From Melieria omissa (Eukaryota > Arthropoda > Insecta > Diptera > Ulidiidae): a DNA stretch of 64,000 nt. The notes beneath the pieces are model-generated. The model saw nothing but the letters and a program-made list of their open reading frames with translations. It did not search any database and had not been told where the DNA came from. Location of the stretch: assembly GCA_963971225.1 (NCBI GenBank), contig OZ020269.1, positions 104,812,486 to 104,876,485 on the forward strand, written 5' to 3'. The position numbers were made by a program, and so were the translations under genes. Of this stretch, positions 17,806 to 29,808 are shown piece by piece; within the stretch, counting starts at the first letter, position 1, and each line of letters starts with the position of its first letter.

Positions 17806-18431
17806 TTTATAGAAAGAATTTTGAAATTGATTGAATATAAAATTAAATTATATTCTACTAATAAATGTCTTAAGAGTTTCCAATTTTAACAAAGCAGCAA
17901 ATATTAAAATTGCTTAGTTTATTTATATCTCTTCAGAACAGTTAGTTAGTTTAGAGCGCTCCATGCGGCAGCTTTGTAAACTGTGAGCAGTGACATGAAC
18001 CGTAGAAAACAAGATTACAAAGGTGTTGCCAGACTAAAGAAATGTGTTTGCTAATCTTTAAAACTTTTGAACAAAACACTTTTTAGAAGAGATTTTTTTG
18101 TATTTTAATAAGTCTTTTGAACAAAAATTTGTCTTTTAAAGAAAGCCATATCTGTTTCAGAGAATTGACTTGTTGAAAAGTTATTATAAATTATGGTAAA
18201 TTTGTTGTAGACAGGCTGATTTTATTTGTATATTTTATTACATTTTTTATATAATTGCGCTGTTTACTGTATGAAAATTCTAAATTGATTTCACATTCAA
18301 TTGAACTATAAACGAAAAACAAAAATAATAGCCGTATTCACGATCTGTGGATTTTGGTCTTGTATCGTGTATTCTTGGTTTTTGTAGTAAATTTTGTATC
18401 TTTACAAAAACAAATACATGCAACTGAAAGT
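17806..18431. other. No gene seen
   Basis: A+T-rich DNA between the Tc3-like element and a pogo-like MITE. No motif or frame worth calling. Confidence 0.5.
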
Positions 18432-18651
18432 AAAGTCATGTCTGGGTATAGTGAACCCCTTATATAGTGAACATCTCGATAGTGAACATCCAAATTTTGC
18501 ATCGAGCCTCTTAATGTGGAACCAAATTTTCAAGCAAAAAACAAAAAGTGTTTTTTTTTAGCAAATAAAATGAGTTTTTGAACAAAACTGTTAACCTTGA
18601 TATAGTGAACAACCTCAATATTGTGAACAGGCCTTGCACCAGACACCACTG
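18432..18651. mobile_element. pogo-like MITE (family C), degenerate copy
   Basis: Contains TGTCTGGGTATAGTGAAC and TATAGTGAACAACCTCAATA, with the right end CCAGACACCACTG next to TA. The right-inner ATTAGTTCACTATAT segment seen in the other copies (21279-21480, 45720-45985, 53408-53637) is deleted. Confidence 0.7.
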
Positions 18652-18938
18652 TACAACCAATTTACCAAATTTACCATCGAAAACCCTATTGTAACATTGC
18701 ATAGTATTCTGTATTTTCTTGATAGTGATCTCACTTTACAGATTCTACTATCGATAAATTCTTCTACTCATAGCAAGTATTTAAATTTAATTGAATTTCC
18801 GTCAATTCTTACCAAACTTGTTCTAAGGACACTTAAATATAAATTTTCATTCTGAACTGCGTTCGAATTTATGCTTTTTTGGATGGTTTGCTTATTCCCG
18901 GCATTGTATACTTGCGCGTATTAATACAAATTCTTTAA

Positions 18939-20218
18939 CCTTCACACTGTCACAAATTTTTATATACGGAAACCGTCACTATTAACATATGTTAATATTT
19001 TTCTTCTCATCCGTTTTATAAAGACAGTTTTCATTTTTTGAGCTAAGTTGATAAGCAAAAACATAAAATGGACTGTGCTAAAAAGATTTTAGGTTCACGT
19101 GTGGAAGGGGGAAAAGGGATGAATGGGGTTTCAGCCCCTACAATGTGGGCGAATTTGTTGCTTTTTTTAAAGAAATGCCATAAAAAGTGCATTTGCAAAT
19201 ATATTTTCATCAAATTTCGTATTTAAGACTTTTAGGTAATACTACATCACATATCCAAATTTGAACGAGATCGGTCAACTATATCATATAGCTGCCGTAG
19301 AAACGATCGCTCAAAAATGCGATTGGTACAAAAGGGCTAAATTGGTAACAATTGGTGCATTTTCAAATATATTTTCATCAAATTTCGTATTTAAGACTTT
19401 TAGGTAATACTACATCACATATCCATATCCAACTATATCATATAGCTGCCATAGAAACGATCGCTCGAAAATGTGTTGCATTGCGATTTGTACAAAAGGG
19501 CTAAATTGGTAACAATTGGTGCATTTGAAAACTGATAGTTGGCCGATCTCGTTCAAATTTGGATATGTGATGTAGTATTACCTAAAAGTCTTAAATACGA
19601 AATTTGATGAAAATATATTTGAAAATGCACCAATTGTTAGCAATTTAGCCCGTTTGTACAAATCGCAATGCAACACATTTTCGAGCGATCGTTTCTATGG
19701 CAGCTATATGATATAGTTGGCCGATCTCGTTCAAATTTGGATATGTGATGTAGTATTACCTAAAAGTCTTAAATACGAAAGTTGATGAGAATATATTTGA
19801 AAAAGAATTTATGGCATTTCTTTTAAAAAAGCAACAAATTCGCCCACTTTGTAGGGGTTGAAACCCCATTCATCCCTTTTTCCCCCTTCCACATGTGAAC
19901 CTAAAATCTCTTTAGAACAGTCCATTTTATGTTTCCGCTTACCAACTTAGCTTAAAAAATGAAAGTTGTCTTTATAAAACGGATGAGAAGAAAAATATTA
20001 ACATATGTTAATATGTAACCAAAATAGGGGTAAAAATTTGCATTTGTAAAAAAAAGATGGAAAAAATTAAATTTTTAGTTTTCTGATTACATATATAGAA
20101 AGAGGTTGACAAATTGGCCACTGAGCCGAAGCCGCATGAAAATCGGACTTAAACCCAAAAAGTTATAGCAAAATCAAAATTGAAATATTAACATATGTTA
20201 ATTGTGACAGTGTGAAGG
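18939..20218. mobile_element. TTAA-flanked foldback element with long inverted arms
   Basis: 1,280 bp from CCTTCACACTGTCAC to its inverted copy GTGACAGTGTGAAGG, with TTAA on both sides (18935-18938, 20219-20222). Arms of about 200 bp (18981-19180 and 19815-20012) pair almost perfectly. Inside are four copies of a unit of about 150 bp with AGACTTTTAGGTAATACTAC and TATATCATATAGCTGCC, two forward then two inverted. Palindromes TTAACATATGTTAA occur near both ends. No coding potential. TTAA duplication suggests mobilisation by a piggyBac-type transposase (inference). Confidence 0.85.
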
Positions 20219-20222
20219 TTAA

Positions 20223-21276
20223 AATCAAAGTATAGCGGAATTTTTAACTGTACCAACAATTTTCATCTCTAACAGAATGTAAAGAAGATCAGCTGTTTTT
20301 GCAAATACTAAGTATTTACAACGAGGTCGTTCACGATCTCATGTAATGTTTGTTAAGTTTTACCAAATTTACAACAAAAATCACAGATCGTGAATACCGC
20401 TATTGGAATTTTGTTGTTGTCACTATGTTATGAAGTATTTGATAAAAAAATAAATACAAAATTTTCATTAATATCGAAGTGGTATTTAAAGTGAGAACAT
20501 TGCATTGGACTTCTAACTGATAATTAGAAAAAATTATTCCTTTCTGACATTTGAGGCAAAACATATGATGTTTCAAAAGTTCCAGTAAGGGGCACTAAGC
20601 CGCCATCTTTAAACTCCATTAAAAAAAAAAACTCGAACATCCCGGGAAAAATCCCTTGGCACTTTTTCTTCTGAGGTCCTCTATCGAAGGAGACGTGTTT
20701 CATCCTGTTCCTTTTTTGAGTCTTGCACTGTTCAATTTATGATTTTCTTGTTCAAGACGCTCCTTGAGTCTCAATTTTTATAATTTTTTTTTAATCACTT
20801 TTGAAAATTTTTATTTCAATTTACTTGAAATAAAAGATAATTTTACAAAAAGATTTTTATCTTAAATCACACTTTTGACACATTTTTTAATCAATATTTT
20901 TTACATTTAGCTTCGCGTTTTATTTCCAACAAAACTTATTTCTTCTAACTGATAATTTTTTATTTGCTTAGGTGATATTTTCATATTAAATTCCACTTTC
21001 GAAACATTTTTTAATCAAAATATTGAATATTGAACTTTGTATTTCGCTCGTAACAAAAGTTTTAATTCGTTTATTTGAAAGTCTTGCAATGAATTCAACT
21101 CTGATACATTTTTAACAATATTTTGATTATTTAACTCCGCAAAATAAATAACAAAAAATAATTTATAACTAATAATATTTCAATAATTTTTGTGTAGAAT
21201 TCTTAATGCTAAGTTGAACCATGAAGTAAGATTAGAAATAAATAAATAATCAAATCATTTTTATATTAATATGCAT
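20223..21276. other. No gene; one short repeat at 20582-20728
   Basis: A+T-rich. Contains the second copy of the repeat first seen at 2391-2495 (CAGTAAGGGGCACTAAGCCG). Nothing else supported. Confidence 0.5.
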
Positions 21277-21278
21277 TA

Positions 21279-21480
21279 CAGTTGTGTCTGGGTATAGTGA
21301 ACACCCGATATAGTGAACACCCAAATTTTGATATGGAGTCTCTAAATATTGAAACAAATTTTAATCAAAAAACACAAAGTGTTTTTTGGGCAAATAAAAC
21401 GAGTTTTTGAACAAAAATGTTAACATTGATATTGTGAGCAGGCCTTGCAATAATTAGTTCACTATATCCAGACACGACTG
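21279..21480. mobile_element. pogo-like MITE (family C), complete
   Basis: 202 bp between TA dinucleotides, ends CAGTTGTGTCTGGGTATAGT and CCAGACACGACTG inverted. TATAGTGAACACC words repeat inside both ends. No coding capacity. TA target and CAGTCGTG-type ends suggest a pogo/Tigger-like Tc1/mariner source. Confidence 0.85.
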
Positions 21481-21716
21481 TATTTTGAAACATGAATTCA
21501 TTTACATTACTTGGATAATGAAATATAATTTCTAATTGATTGTATTTTTCACTATTTATTTTCAATCTTATGGCATATATTAAGTTTAACAATTCCATAC
21601 ACAAAGCATTCATACAAAAAAATTATTATTGGTTATTTTTAGCGCTATGAATAAAAAAAACATGAAAAGTGGAAAAACAACAATGTGAATTTTAATATTA
21701 AAAACAAAAAAACTTT

Positions 21717-21840
21717 GTCAGAAGTGGGATTCGAACCCACGCCCTCAGAGAGGACCAGAACGCTCCGAATGTTTGTACCTTCGAATTGAAGGCAAGTTTG
21801 CACTTGAGTCTGGCGCCTTAGACCGCTCGGCCATCCTGAC
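21717..21840 (-). tRNA. tRNA-Leu(CAA) with intron, copy 3
   Basis: Mature sequence identical to copies 1 and 2. The 42-nt intron differs from copy 2 by one base (TACCTTCG for TACCCTCG on the plus strand). 3' flank homologous to that of copy 2. T7 terminator on the minus strand. Confidence 0.96.
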
Positions 21841-22045
21841 ATGTGGTGCTGTCATGGCAAATGCTTAACATAACTATTATTAGACTTGGAGAAGAGTTGT
21901 TTTTATCTGTTAACATCAACATTTACATATGTTATTCCCATATTAGATAACAGTATTGGAATAACAGCCATCATAGCTGTAAAAACGTATCTAAATAACC
22001 TCGATTCACGGCTTGAAATAAGTACTTGTGAAACAACAATTCATA

Positions 22046-22117
22046 TCCCATATGGTCTAGTGGCTAGGATATCTGGCTTTCACCCAGAAGGCCCGGGTTC
22101 GATTCCCGGTATGGGAA
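22046..22117 (+). tRNA. tRNA-Glu(UUC)
   Basis: 72 nt beginning TCCCATATGGTCTAGTGGCT; anticodon TTC in GGCTTTCACCC; T-arm CGGGTTCGATTCCCG; acceptor ends TATGGGAA. Internal A and B boxes are intact, and a run of seven T (22121-22127) forms the Pol III terminator. It lies 205 bp from tRNA-Leu copy 3, on the other strand. Confidence 0.97.
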
Positions 22118-22127
22118 GTTGTTTTTT

Positions 22128-23535
22128 TAGTTTTATTTTTTAAATCTTTTAATTTTTTTTCTTAAATTAAATAATTTGCCAGCAATATAAAGAATAGAGA
22201 GGCAGAATAAATGAAAAAATTACTATATTCTATGGAATATTCCTCTAAGTTTATAATCGACTATAACTTGGCTTTCATTTAAATCTGTTCTAGTTTTTTC
22301 TTCATTCATTTAAGTTGTTGTATGTCACATTTGAATTTGGAATTTCAGCACAATGCAGCCGACATTTCCCCCACATCCACTTGGACCATTTCAGGCATGC
22401 AGCACAGACTTCCATTTGAGGCAAATGTGTCGTGTCAGTCGTTCTACTTGTTATTACTGTCACGGCTGCCATTATCAGTGTGACACTCGACCAGCAAAGC
22501 GCAAACATCCGTTTTGCAAGCAGTTTCTGTGTACTTGAAATGGAACAGTAGCCGCAACAACAACCAGTAAATAAATAAATAGCCACAACTACACTTTTAA
22601 CGATCAGCAAGCCACGACTGCTTATTGCGAAATCTGCAGAAGATGTGATGAACAATCGAGAATATTAAGTGACCATCGCCAATAGCGACAATCAAGTGAA
22701 CCATCAACGACAATTTAGTGCACATGTTGTGCGTTTTGTGATCGATGCTGCAACCAGGAAACTAGTTTAGCGATCGTGCCGATCAGGTGCATCATATCGT
22801 CGCCTGAGAAAACTATTATCGTATGTGCTATTAAGTTCAATGGAACATACGACATTCGTTTTCTGCAGTGATGATATGTCAAGTAGGCACACACACACAC
22901 ACGCACACTGACATCGGTAGCTATGTATTGTCATGTAATATAAGCGCTGTTGCATAAAAATAGAAGGCAACTTATTTAAGGCAACAACAACAGCATTCAT
23001 TTCTCTTAAGTGCGGTTTACGCGCAAAATTTCTAGCTTAACCTAACCTTAACCTTGTTTTTGTTTTTTCTTTTTTTATAAGAGTCAATAAACAGGGTTTA
23101 CTTCTATTAATGTAGATCATTGCGCCGGTTCCGAAGGGATACAAAGGATATGTTGGAGGATAGGTATTGGTATATCAAAGAGTAATACTGGGACTGATCC
23201 AAGCACCGGATCATCTAATTAACTGTCACATAAAGCATAACGCAATCCGACCGTAGGTCGGAGTCATAGTATTTTTTTAATCAAAAATAAACAACCTTTC
23301 AGAAAATTAATCCTGTTAATCTTCTCATTGTATCCTTTTCTAATTTACTTTAAATTTATTTTTGCTTTTATTTATGAAAGTTCTCTCACAGCTTCTTAGA
23401 CAAACAAACTAATTGTTTTTAATTAATTTGTATCTTATATTTATACAAATTCTTTTACAGTTTCTAAAGGAACAACGTTTCTTTCGGAAAAATAAACTAT
23501 TCGTTCTTTCAGTAAAATAAACTATTCAGTTGTGC
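22128..23535. other. No confirmed gene
   Basis: 22340-23000 is moderately G+C-rich with scattered CAAC and GATCGCCAATAGCG-type words and a short CA run at 22888-22907. Several short open frames exist on both strands but none has supporting splice sites or a recognised motif. Confidence 0.45.
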
Positions 23536-23538
23536 TAA

Positions 23539-23687
23539 TTTCATGGATGAAATATATTTGGTGGGGTTCAAGAAGCAATTCTTCAATTAAAAAAAATCCT
23601 TTTTATTTGAATGTAGTTTTAAAGTCCACCTCAATATTTCAGGGGGTGGGTGATTTCAACCCCCAAACCCCCCTGAATCCGCAACTG
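23539..23687. mobile_element. hAT-like MITE (family A), diverged copy
   Basis: Right part TTTCAACCCCCAAACCCCCC followed by TGAATCCGCAACTG matches the 1624-1776 element; the middle (AATTCTTCAATTAAA, GTAGTTTTAAAGTC) aligns as well. Left end eroded and no target duplication remains. Confidence 0.7.
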
Positions 23688-23929
23688 TCTGGCAGTAAAA
23701 CTGGTAATTAATCCAGCTTCGAACCATTCGAAAGAACACTTCTGTGATGCCGAGTCAACGATTGGAATCAGACTTTTACCGAGAAGAAGTCTATTCAACC
23801 ACTGGTTAATTTTATGAAATCGGGGTAGATGACATGGCATTAGCAACTGAAAACGATTAAGAACAGTTCTGAAGACTGTGTAATGAGATTTTAGCTAAGC
23901 CAAGAGGATTCTCAGTTTGAACTCAAGTT

Positions 23930-24890
23930 CTCAGGAGAACTTTCAGACAGCTGACTGCATTGACAATAGAATTTGGAAGCATCAGAAGGCACTTAAAGAT
24001 CTTTTCGAAAGCGAAAGAGTTCCAAGTCTGAATCGGAAAAATTTGAAACGGTTGACTGATTTGATAACAAAATTTTCAAACTTCAGGCGACACCTAGAGA
24101 TCTTAGCAAAGCCAAACGAGTTTTCTGTTTTAATCTAAGAACTTTTAGGCAAATTGAAAACATCATGAGATTCTTAAAAATCGTTTTGAAGACAAAAGAA
24201 TTCTCAGTCTGAATTGGAAAACTTTGAAACGGTTGACTGCTTTAATAACCTAACTCAAGGCGACACCTAAAAATGTTAACAAAGTCGAAAGGGTTCTCAG
24301 TTTGCTTCGAAGAACTTTCAGACGACTGACTGCATTGACAACAGAATTTGAAAACCTCAGGCGAAACCTTAAGATCTGAGCGAAGCCAAAAGGGTTATCA
24401 GTTCGATTAGAAGAACTTTCAAACGGCTGACTGTATTGACAACAGAATTTTAAAACATCAGGCGCTACTTAAAGATCTTTTCGAAAGCCAAAAAGGTCTC
24501 AATCTCAATCGGAAAATTTCAAAATGGCTGACTGCATTGGCAACAAAATTTTCAATTTTCAGGCGACACCTAAAAATCTTAGCAAACTCGAAAGGAGTCT
24601 CAATTTGCATCGGAGAACCTTAAGACGAATAACTGCATTGGCCACAGAATTTGAAAACATCAGGCGATACGAAAACAGACGAAAAAAGGTCTCAGTCTGA
24701 ATCTGAAAACTTTGAAACGGTTGACTGCATTGACAACAAAATTTTCAAACTCCAGGCGATGTCAAGAAATCTTAGCAAAGCCAAAAGGCTTTTCAGTTTT
24801 AATCTAAGAACATTTAGGCGACTGACTGACTTACTGACTGCACTGAATTCAAAGCTTGGAAACTTCAAGCAACACGTAGCATAGGTGAAT
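23930..24890. repeat. Tandem repeat of about 100 bp, roughly ten degenerate units
   Basis: Each unit holds GACTGCATTGACAACAGAAT, then TCAGGCGACACCTAAAGATC and TTAGCAAAGCC...GTTCTCAGT...GAAAACTTT. Anchors near 23952, 24054, 24235, 24326, 24431, 24531, 24630, 24722 and 24836 show about 100-bp spacing. Units differ by 10-25%, so the array is old. Short open frames inside are by-products. Confidence 0.85.
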
Positions 24891-24953
24891 CTTGCTGTGA
24901 AAAAAACCAGCAGACTGTGGTTAAAAGGGTTAGAAGACGAAGAAGCAGATGTA

Positions 24954-25575
24954 TAGGGTGATGAGATGTTTAGAGGTATAGAACTTCGAATTGAAATAAA
25001 ACACAAGAAAATCGTTTTAATGTCCATCAATTTGGCTTTATTGGAAGGATAATTTTATGCCATTAATGTTTAAATATGATTTCGGGCATGTGGCCGGCGC
25101 GGCTGGCTCGAATAAAGCCAATTCTACAGGTCCAATTTTTAAAGTTGATGGACAAAGCTCCAATTGCTGTGCACGGTGGCGAATCGATTCATTCGGGTCC
25201 TCTTCAACATTTTGCTCCACAGCGGCAATTGTTTCTTCGGTGCGCACTGTTCGACGTCTCTGCGGATGCGTATTATCACATAGAGTAAACGTAGTGCGAA
25301 AACGACCCATGGTTAACCGATGGATGGACCGATTTTGCTCTGATGGACAATTATGTCGACCATAAAATGGACGGAGCTTGCGGTAAACTTCGCGAACTGA
25401 ACCATTATTTTCGTAATAAATTTGCACGATTTGCTAGCGTTGTTCTTTTGTCAACCTGTTCATGATGAAATGGCAAACCAAACTGAAGATAAATGACATT
25501 AGAGTTGCCAGATTTGACCACAAAATGCCAGTTTTATCTCTATTCGAAAAACAAACCTCTAAAAAAAACACCCTA
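24954..25575 (-). mobile_element. Deleted mariner/Tc1-like element (DD41D-type), copy 2
   Basis: 622 bp, TA on both sides (24952-24953, 25576-25577). Same internal deletion as 14011-14637 and only a few differences: the left end reads TAGGGTGATGAGATG instead of a T-run, and 9 bp near 14100 are absent here. The two therefore descend from one deletion derivative that was mobilised in trans. N-terminal transposase remnant on the minus strand, 25040-25470. Confidence 0.86.
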
Positions 25576-25577
25576 TA

Positions 25578-26115
25578 CATACATTCGTTTCTACATATTC
25601 AATCTTCCTCTTAGAAGCATATTGCCTCAACAAAGCTTTTCCATCTGACTGGATGTGGAACAGTTGTTTCTAGAAGTAGAATCGACCTCGTGTAGGTATT
25701 TGTCGGTTACCAGCGTCTTCAGTTTTCTTGGGGGTTCCATTCAAGCGCTATTCCCGAAATGCTGGATGGTGGTATTCTACTTGCAAACTATCCATCGCCC
25801 CCTTTTTGCTTTATCTGCTTGACTGAATGCTCTTCATTGGTCAGCTTCCAAAGCTCCTATCGATGAGGTATCAATGTTAGGCATTGACTAGTAGAACTAT
25901 CTTTCAAAACAGAGAATGCGTCACAAAGACCTAATTAAAACAACACTTGACAGAATGAAGTCATTAGGAGTCAAAGTAAAGTCAAAGGGCGTCGTCTATT
26001 GTTGCGGTTCCACCAGTGCTAAATGGGGATGGGGGGAGGGTGATTCAGTCCACTTTGGACTTTGGAAAATCGTTCTATAATGCATCAAGAGGTAAAATTA
26101 GCTGGTAAGAATATG
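25578..26115. other. No gene seen
   Basis: Mixed-composition DNA with a GGGGATGGGGGGAGGG patch near 26023. No frame or repeat recognised. Confidence 0.4.
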
Positions 26116-26123
26116 GCGCAATA

Positions 26124-26605
26124 CAATGTTGCCAGATACTTAAAATGAGTTTATCCTAAATCTTGAAATAAAACCGAAATTTCCTCCAAAAAATTACAAA
26201 ATCTCTCAATTTTTTTTTTATTTTTGTCATTATTAAATAAGGAATTAAACTTCTCATTGAAAAATAAAAATAAATTTATATATTAATTTAGCTTCAGCTT
26301 CACAACAATTTAACACACAAAAAAACATATAAAAAATTAAATCATTATGAATTATTAAATCGCATTTGTAAACATCCTTCATTAATTGCATAAATGATAA
26401 TACACTTTAAAGCATAAATTTCAATTAAATATATTAGACACTTTAGTTTTTAATATTCAAGGTTTCAGTGCCGCTTATGAAGTCACATGTTTCACCATCA
26501 AAATCTCCAAAAATTACTCCTAAACAATTCTTCTTTCTAAAAATTTTCCGAAAGTGCCAAGAATCTCCAAAATCCAGTAGGAAATCTTCTGATCTGGCAA
26601 CACTG
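26124..26605. mobile_element. hAT-like MITE (family D), complete
   Basis: 482 bp, ends CAATGTTGCCAGAT and GATCTGGCAACACTG inverted; flanks GCGCAATA (26116-26123) and GCGCACTA (26606-26613) form an 8-bp target duplication with one change. Subterminal GAGATTTCCTCC-type words are shared with copies at 35396, 50198 and 63572. Confidence 0.85.
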
Positions 26606-26613
26606 GCGCACTA

Positions 26614-28370
26614 ATAGAAACAAGTTGAATAGAACCTAATAAAAATTTCCACCTTGTGAATACCAAAAATTTACAACTTAATTTCAGATCTGTGCAGTAA
26701 CACTCACTGCATTAGCCACAACAATTTTAAATAAATTATAAATTACACATTGTTGATCCTCACGACCTCAAATGCGCCCAGAACGCAACCCGACCTCCAA
26801 ATTGACACATTTTACATTTTTCAATTGCAGCCACAGCCAATAAGCAATGGAAGTACACATCAGCTGGTAAAACCACAGCAGCAGCAACAACAAGAAAATG
26901 AAAAACAACAGCAACAAAAACCAAACTTGCAGCGACAACACTATTTGCCAATCAGTGTCGTAACGCATTAACCACAACAGCAACCCACAACGTAAGCAAC
27001 AACACGCACACACCTTCGCACGCGTACATCGACACACATCCGTCTGCAAGCCACCAAAAATGCAACGCGGTCCGAATGCGTAATGAGCTATGTAATCATA
27101 ATCTCATATCTCATAGTCCACCAATTCGGCTGCCGTAAACATACATCGACTTCAAACCAGATTCGACAAATCTGATGATGTAAAATGGGAAAAACACCAA
27201 ATTCCTGTTTTCAACAACGAGTTTCGGAATTAAGTAGTTGTGACTTTGAATGATTCTTTGATTAGATAAAAGATTAACCCACTAACAAAATTTATAAAAT
27301 CTCTGATTTGAAGCTCTTTTCAAGCATCTACTACCATTTGAATTCATTATTTTCTGTTTGGGTTCATTCCGTTTTCATTTCAATTCATCAAATTGTTGAA
27401 AACCCATGCTTTGCATTGGTGACATGGTGTTGGCTGTTTTGATATCGCTGTCGCCATCATAATCAAGACAATTGCTCATCATCGTTAGCACTAACCACAT
27501 CGACACTGTAATCCAATCGGCGATGTCTGTTGTTCATTGATCGGTGGCCAAAACATGCATCGCCGTGGTGTTGTTGGCGCAGATCAGTTTCCATTTATCT
27601 ACAATGGGTTTCTGTCGACTGCTCGTAATTGGCATTTTTTATAGAAGAGATTGTTGTTTTTGTTTTAGTGATGCACTTGTATGGCTTTAGAATAGTCAAG
27701 TAATAAATGCAGCAGTAAAAAAACTTTATACTTTAACTACTTACGTGTTTTGCAGGCAGTGCTTCTTAAATATGTTAGGCGTCTTGGAGTATTTCGCAAC
27801 CAGGCAGCAGCCATAACCTACATAGGAGTAAGAAGTGGTAGATTGAAGTGGTAGCTTGAAGAAGCTCTCTCAGGATCCAGTGGACTCATTGTAATGCAGC
27901 AATAGAGAAGAAGACCGTTGAAAAAGCTGGTCAGGCTGAGTGTTAAAATCGCTTTCTGAAAATCGATTACAATAGTAAACATTCCATCAACTGGTAAGTC
28001 AAATCTAGAAGTTAATAGACGGCATTTTTAGTTAAAATCCCCTAAGATAGTGTAAGACCCAATGAGAAGATTTAATTATTACGAGACTACTGGGATAATA
28101 CGTCCCAGCAAGTTTTTAATGCCACTCAAAACAATTATTTCAATCTTACGACCCACGCAAAAGATTTTTTCGATATCGGTGATGATAATTTCAGAATTCG
28201 TGAGCATCCAATATCATTTCTTAACCCCAACTTTCATAGTAAGGGAATATTTCTACAAGATTATTTTGAATTTCAAAATTAAACTTCGTCCCAAAAGAAT
28301 TAAACTAGCTTTAAAGAAACTTACTTTCTCACTTAGCTGCAAAAGTTCTCTCCAGACGGTCAACTAAGTG
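26614..28370. other. Unassigned DNA, possibly regulatory
   Basis: 26750-27100 has CAG/CAA runs and CpG-rich words like those of fly promoters and enhancers. 27410-27620 has GATATCGCTGTCGCCATC-type G+C-richer sequence. No coding exon supported. Confidence 0.35.
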
Positions 28371-28374
28371 GAGG

Positions 28375-28666
28375 TCACACCAAGAAATTATAGGATCTTC
28401 TCAATTTGGTTCTTTCACCGAAGATACGGTCTGCCTCTTTGCCGTCGACCTTCAACTACCACGTCGAACACCATTTTTGCCGGATCTTCATCGCCCAGAC
28501 AAGGCCGTAGAGAGTGCAGACGCTGGTTGTTGATTCGCTGTGCTACGTCCATGTCTTTAAGCATGATTCGATACGAGCAGGGCCGAAGAATTTGCGAAGC
28601 ACCTTCCTCTGTAACACCCCAACACGCCGCTAGTGCCCATGCTTCTCCGTCATAAAGAAGCAACAA
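28375..28666 (-). pseudogene. LINE reverse-transcriptase C-terminal fragment
   Basis: Minus-strand reading gives YDGEAWALAACWGV, then DMDVAQRINNQRLHSLRPCL and DPAKMVFDVVVEGRRQRGRP. This pattern (a Trp-containing segment, a D/MDV..RI..QRL.WLGH-like segment and an RRRGRP motif) is typical of the region after the RT domain in insect non-LTR elements. Only about 95 codons remain. Confidence 0.65.
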
Positions 28667-28744
28667 GCAGAATTAGCTTCCTATAGATCAAATAGATTGG
28701 CAAAGGAAGGGGCGGTAAAACAACCGTATGGACCTGAGCCGATC

Positions 28745-29152
28745 ATTTCAGGAATTATGTCAAACAGGAATTCAAAACTCGGGCCAACCAGAAATGGTCC
28801 AACACGGTGAAACAGCGCTGTTCCAAGCTATTCTTGCCGGCCTATTCGGAAGGTAAATACCTATTGGACCTAAGCAGAAAGGATATTAAGTTCATGACGG
28901 AAATCCTGAGCGGGCACTGTCTCCTAAATATGCATAAAGCGCGACTGAGATTGACAGATAGCGAACTATGCAGGTTTTGCATGGAAGATGACGAAACATC
29001 CGAGCAGATCATAACCGAGTGTCCCGTCCTCTTTCACCCAAGGCAGCGTATACTGGGAAGGGAACTAATTCAGACAAAAAAGCTATCTGGAACTAATCTG
29101 GGAAAAATCAAGGAGTTCCTGGACAGTATTGGGAGAGATGAACTCCTTTAAT
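28745..29152 (+). pseudogene. 3' end of a non-LTR retrotransposon ORF2
   Basis: Reads FRNYVKQEFKTRANQKWSNT, then SRKDIKFMTEILSGHCLLNM and a zinc-knuckle CRFCMEDDETSEQIITECP, ending IGRDELL and TAA at 29149-29151. This is the C-terminal tail of I/Jockey-type LINEs. The upstream endonuclease and RT parts are absent (5' truncation). It stands head-to-head with the opposite-strand fragment at 28375-28666. Confidence 0.75.
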
Positions 29153-29186
29153 GAAGAATAAGGGTTACGACACCATAGTTCTCTTT

Positions 29187-29348
29187 CAGTGGCGGATCTA
29201 GGGGGTTTTGGGGGTTGAACCCCCCCCCCCGAAATATTTGGATCGACTATAAAACTACACACAAATTAAAAGGAATTTTATAAATATTAAAGAATTACTT
29301 TTTAAACCCCCCGTCCCCCCCCCGAAATATTTTTCTGGATCGCGCCTG
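29187..29348. mobile_element. hAT-like MITE (family A), complete
   Basis: 162 bp, ends CAGTGGCGGATCTAG and GATCGCGCCTG, with identical 8-bp duplications TTCTCTTT at 29179-29186 and 29349-29356. Inverted relative to the 1624-1776 copy. Confidence 0.9.
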
Positions 29349-29808
29349 TTCTCTTTGGACGCAATAGTTCGCTTTCTGTTCTATTCTAGTTTCCTTTAGA
29401 GAGCAAGTTTTCTAGGCCTAGAGAGGTCTCCGCTATGCAATTGCCTACCCAGACCATAGACCACACCTACTGGCACGAGTTGACCAATACTCGTCAGTCA
29501 TTTAAAAAAATCCACTAAAACTCATTGGGAAACGCTGCATTTCCTGCATCAATTAATTTACACTTAAACCATTGAGATGGCAAATCTTTTGCTGCCAAGC
29601 CAAAAATCGAGCAACACAGCAACAGCCAACAGCATAAACAACCAACAACAACCATAACAACAACAACACCAACTAACACTACAGCTGCAGCTACAGCGCC
29701 GTGTGGCAAAGCGTTAGCTCGCGCGCCGCAATAGAAACACAAACGGCAGCAGTGGCAGCAATTCATTGACTTTGAGACTGAATTCATTACCGCAGCGAGT
29801 AGCGCAAA

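Noticed and set aside
23930..24890. Regular repeats as a CRISPR-like array
   Set aside because: The genome is eukaryotic and the units are diverged head-to-tail copies without unique spacers.
26750..27049. Gln-rich plus frame and Cys/Leu-rich minus frame
   Set aside because: Caused by CAG/CAA runs; no conserved motif or splice sites.
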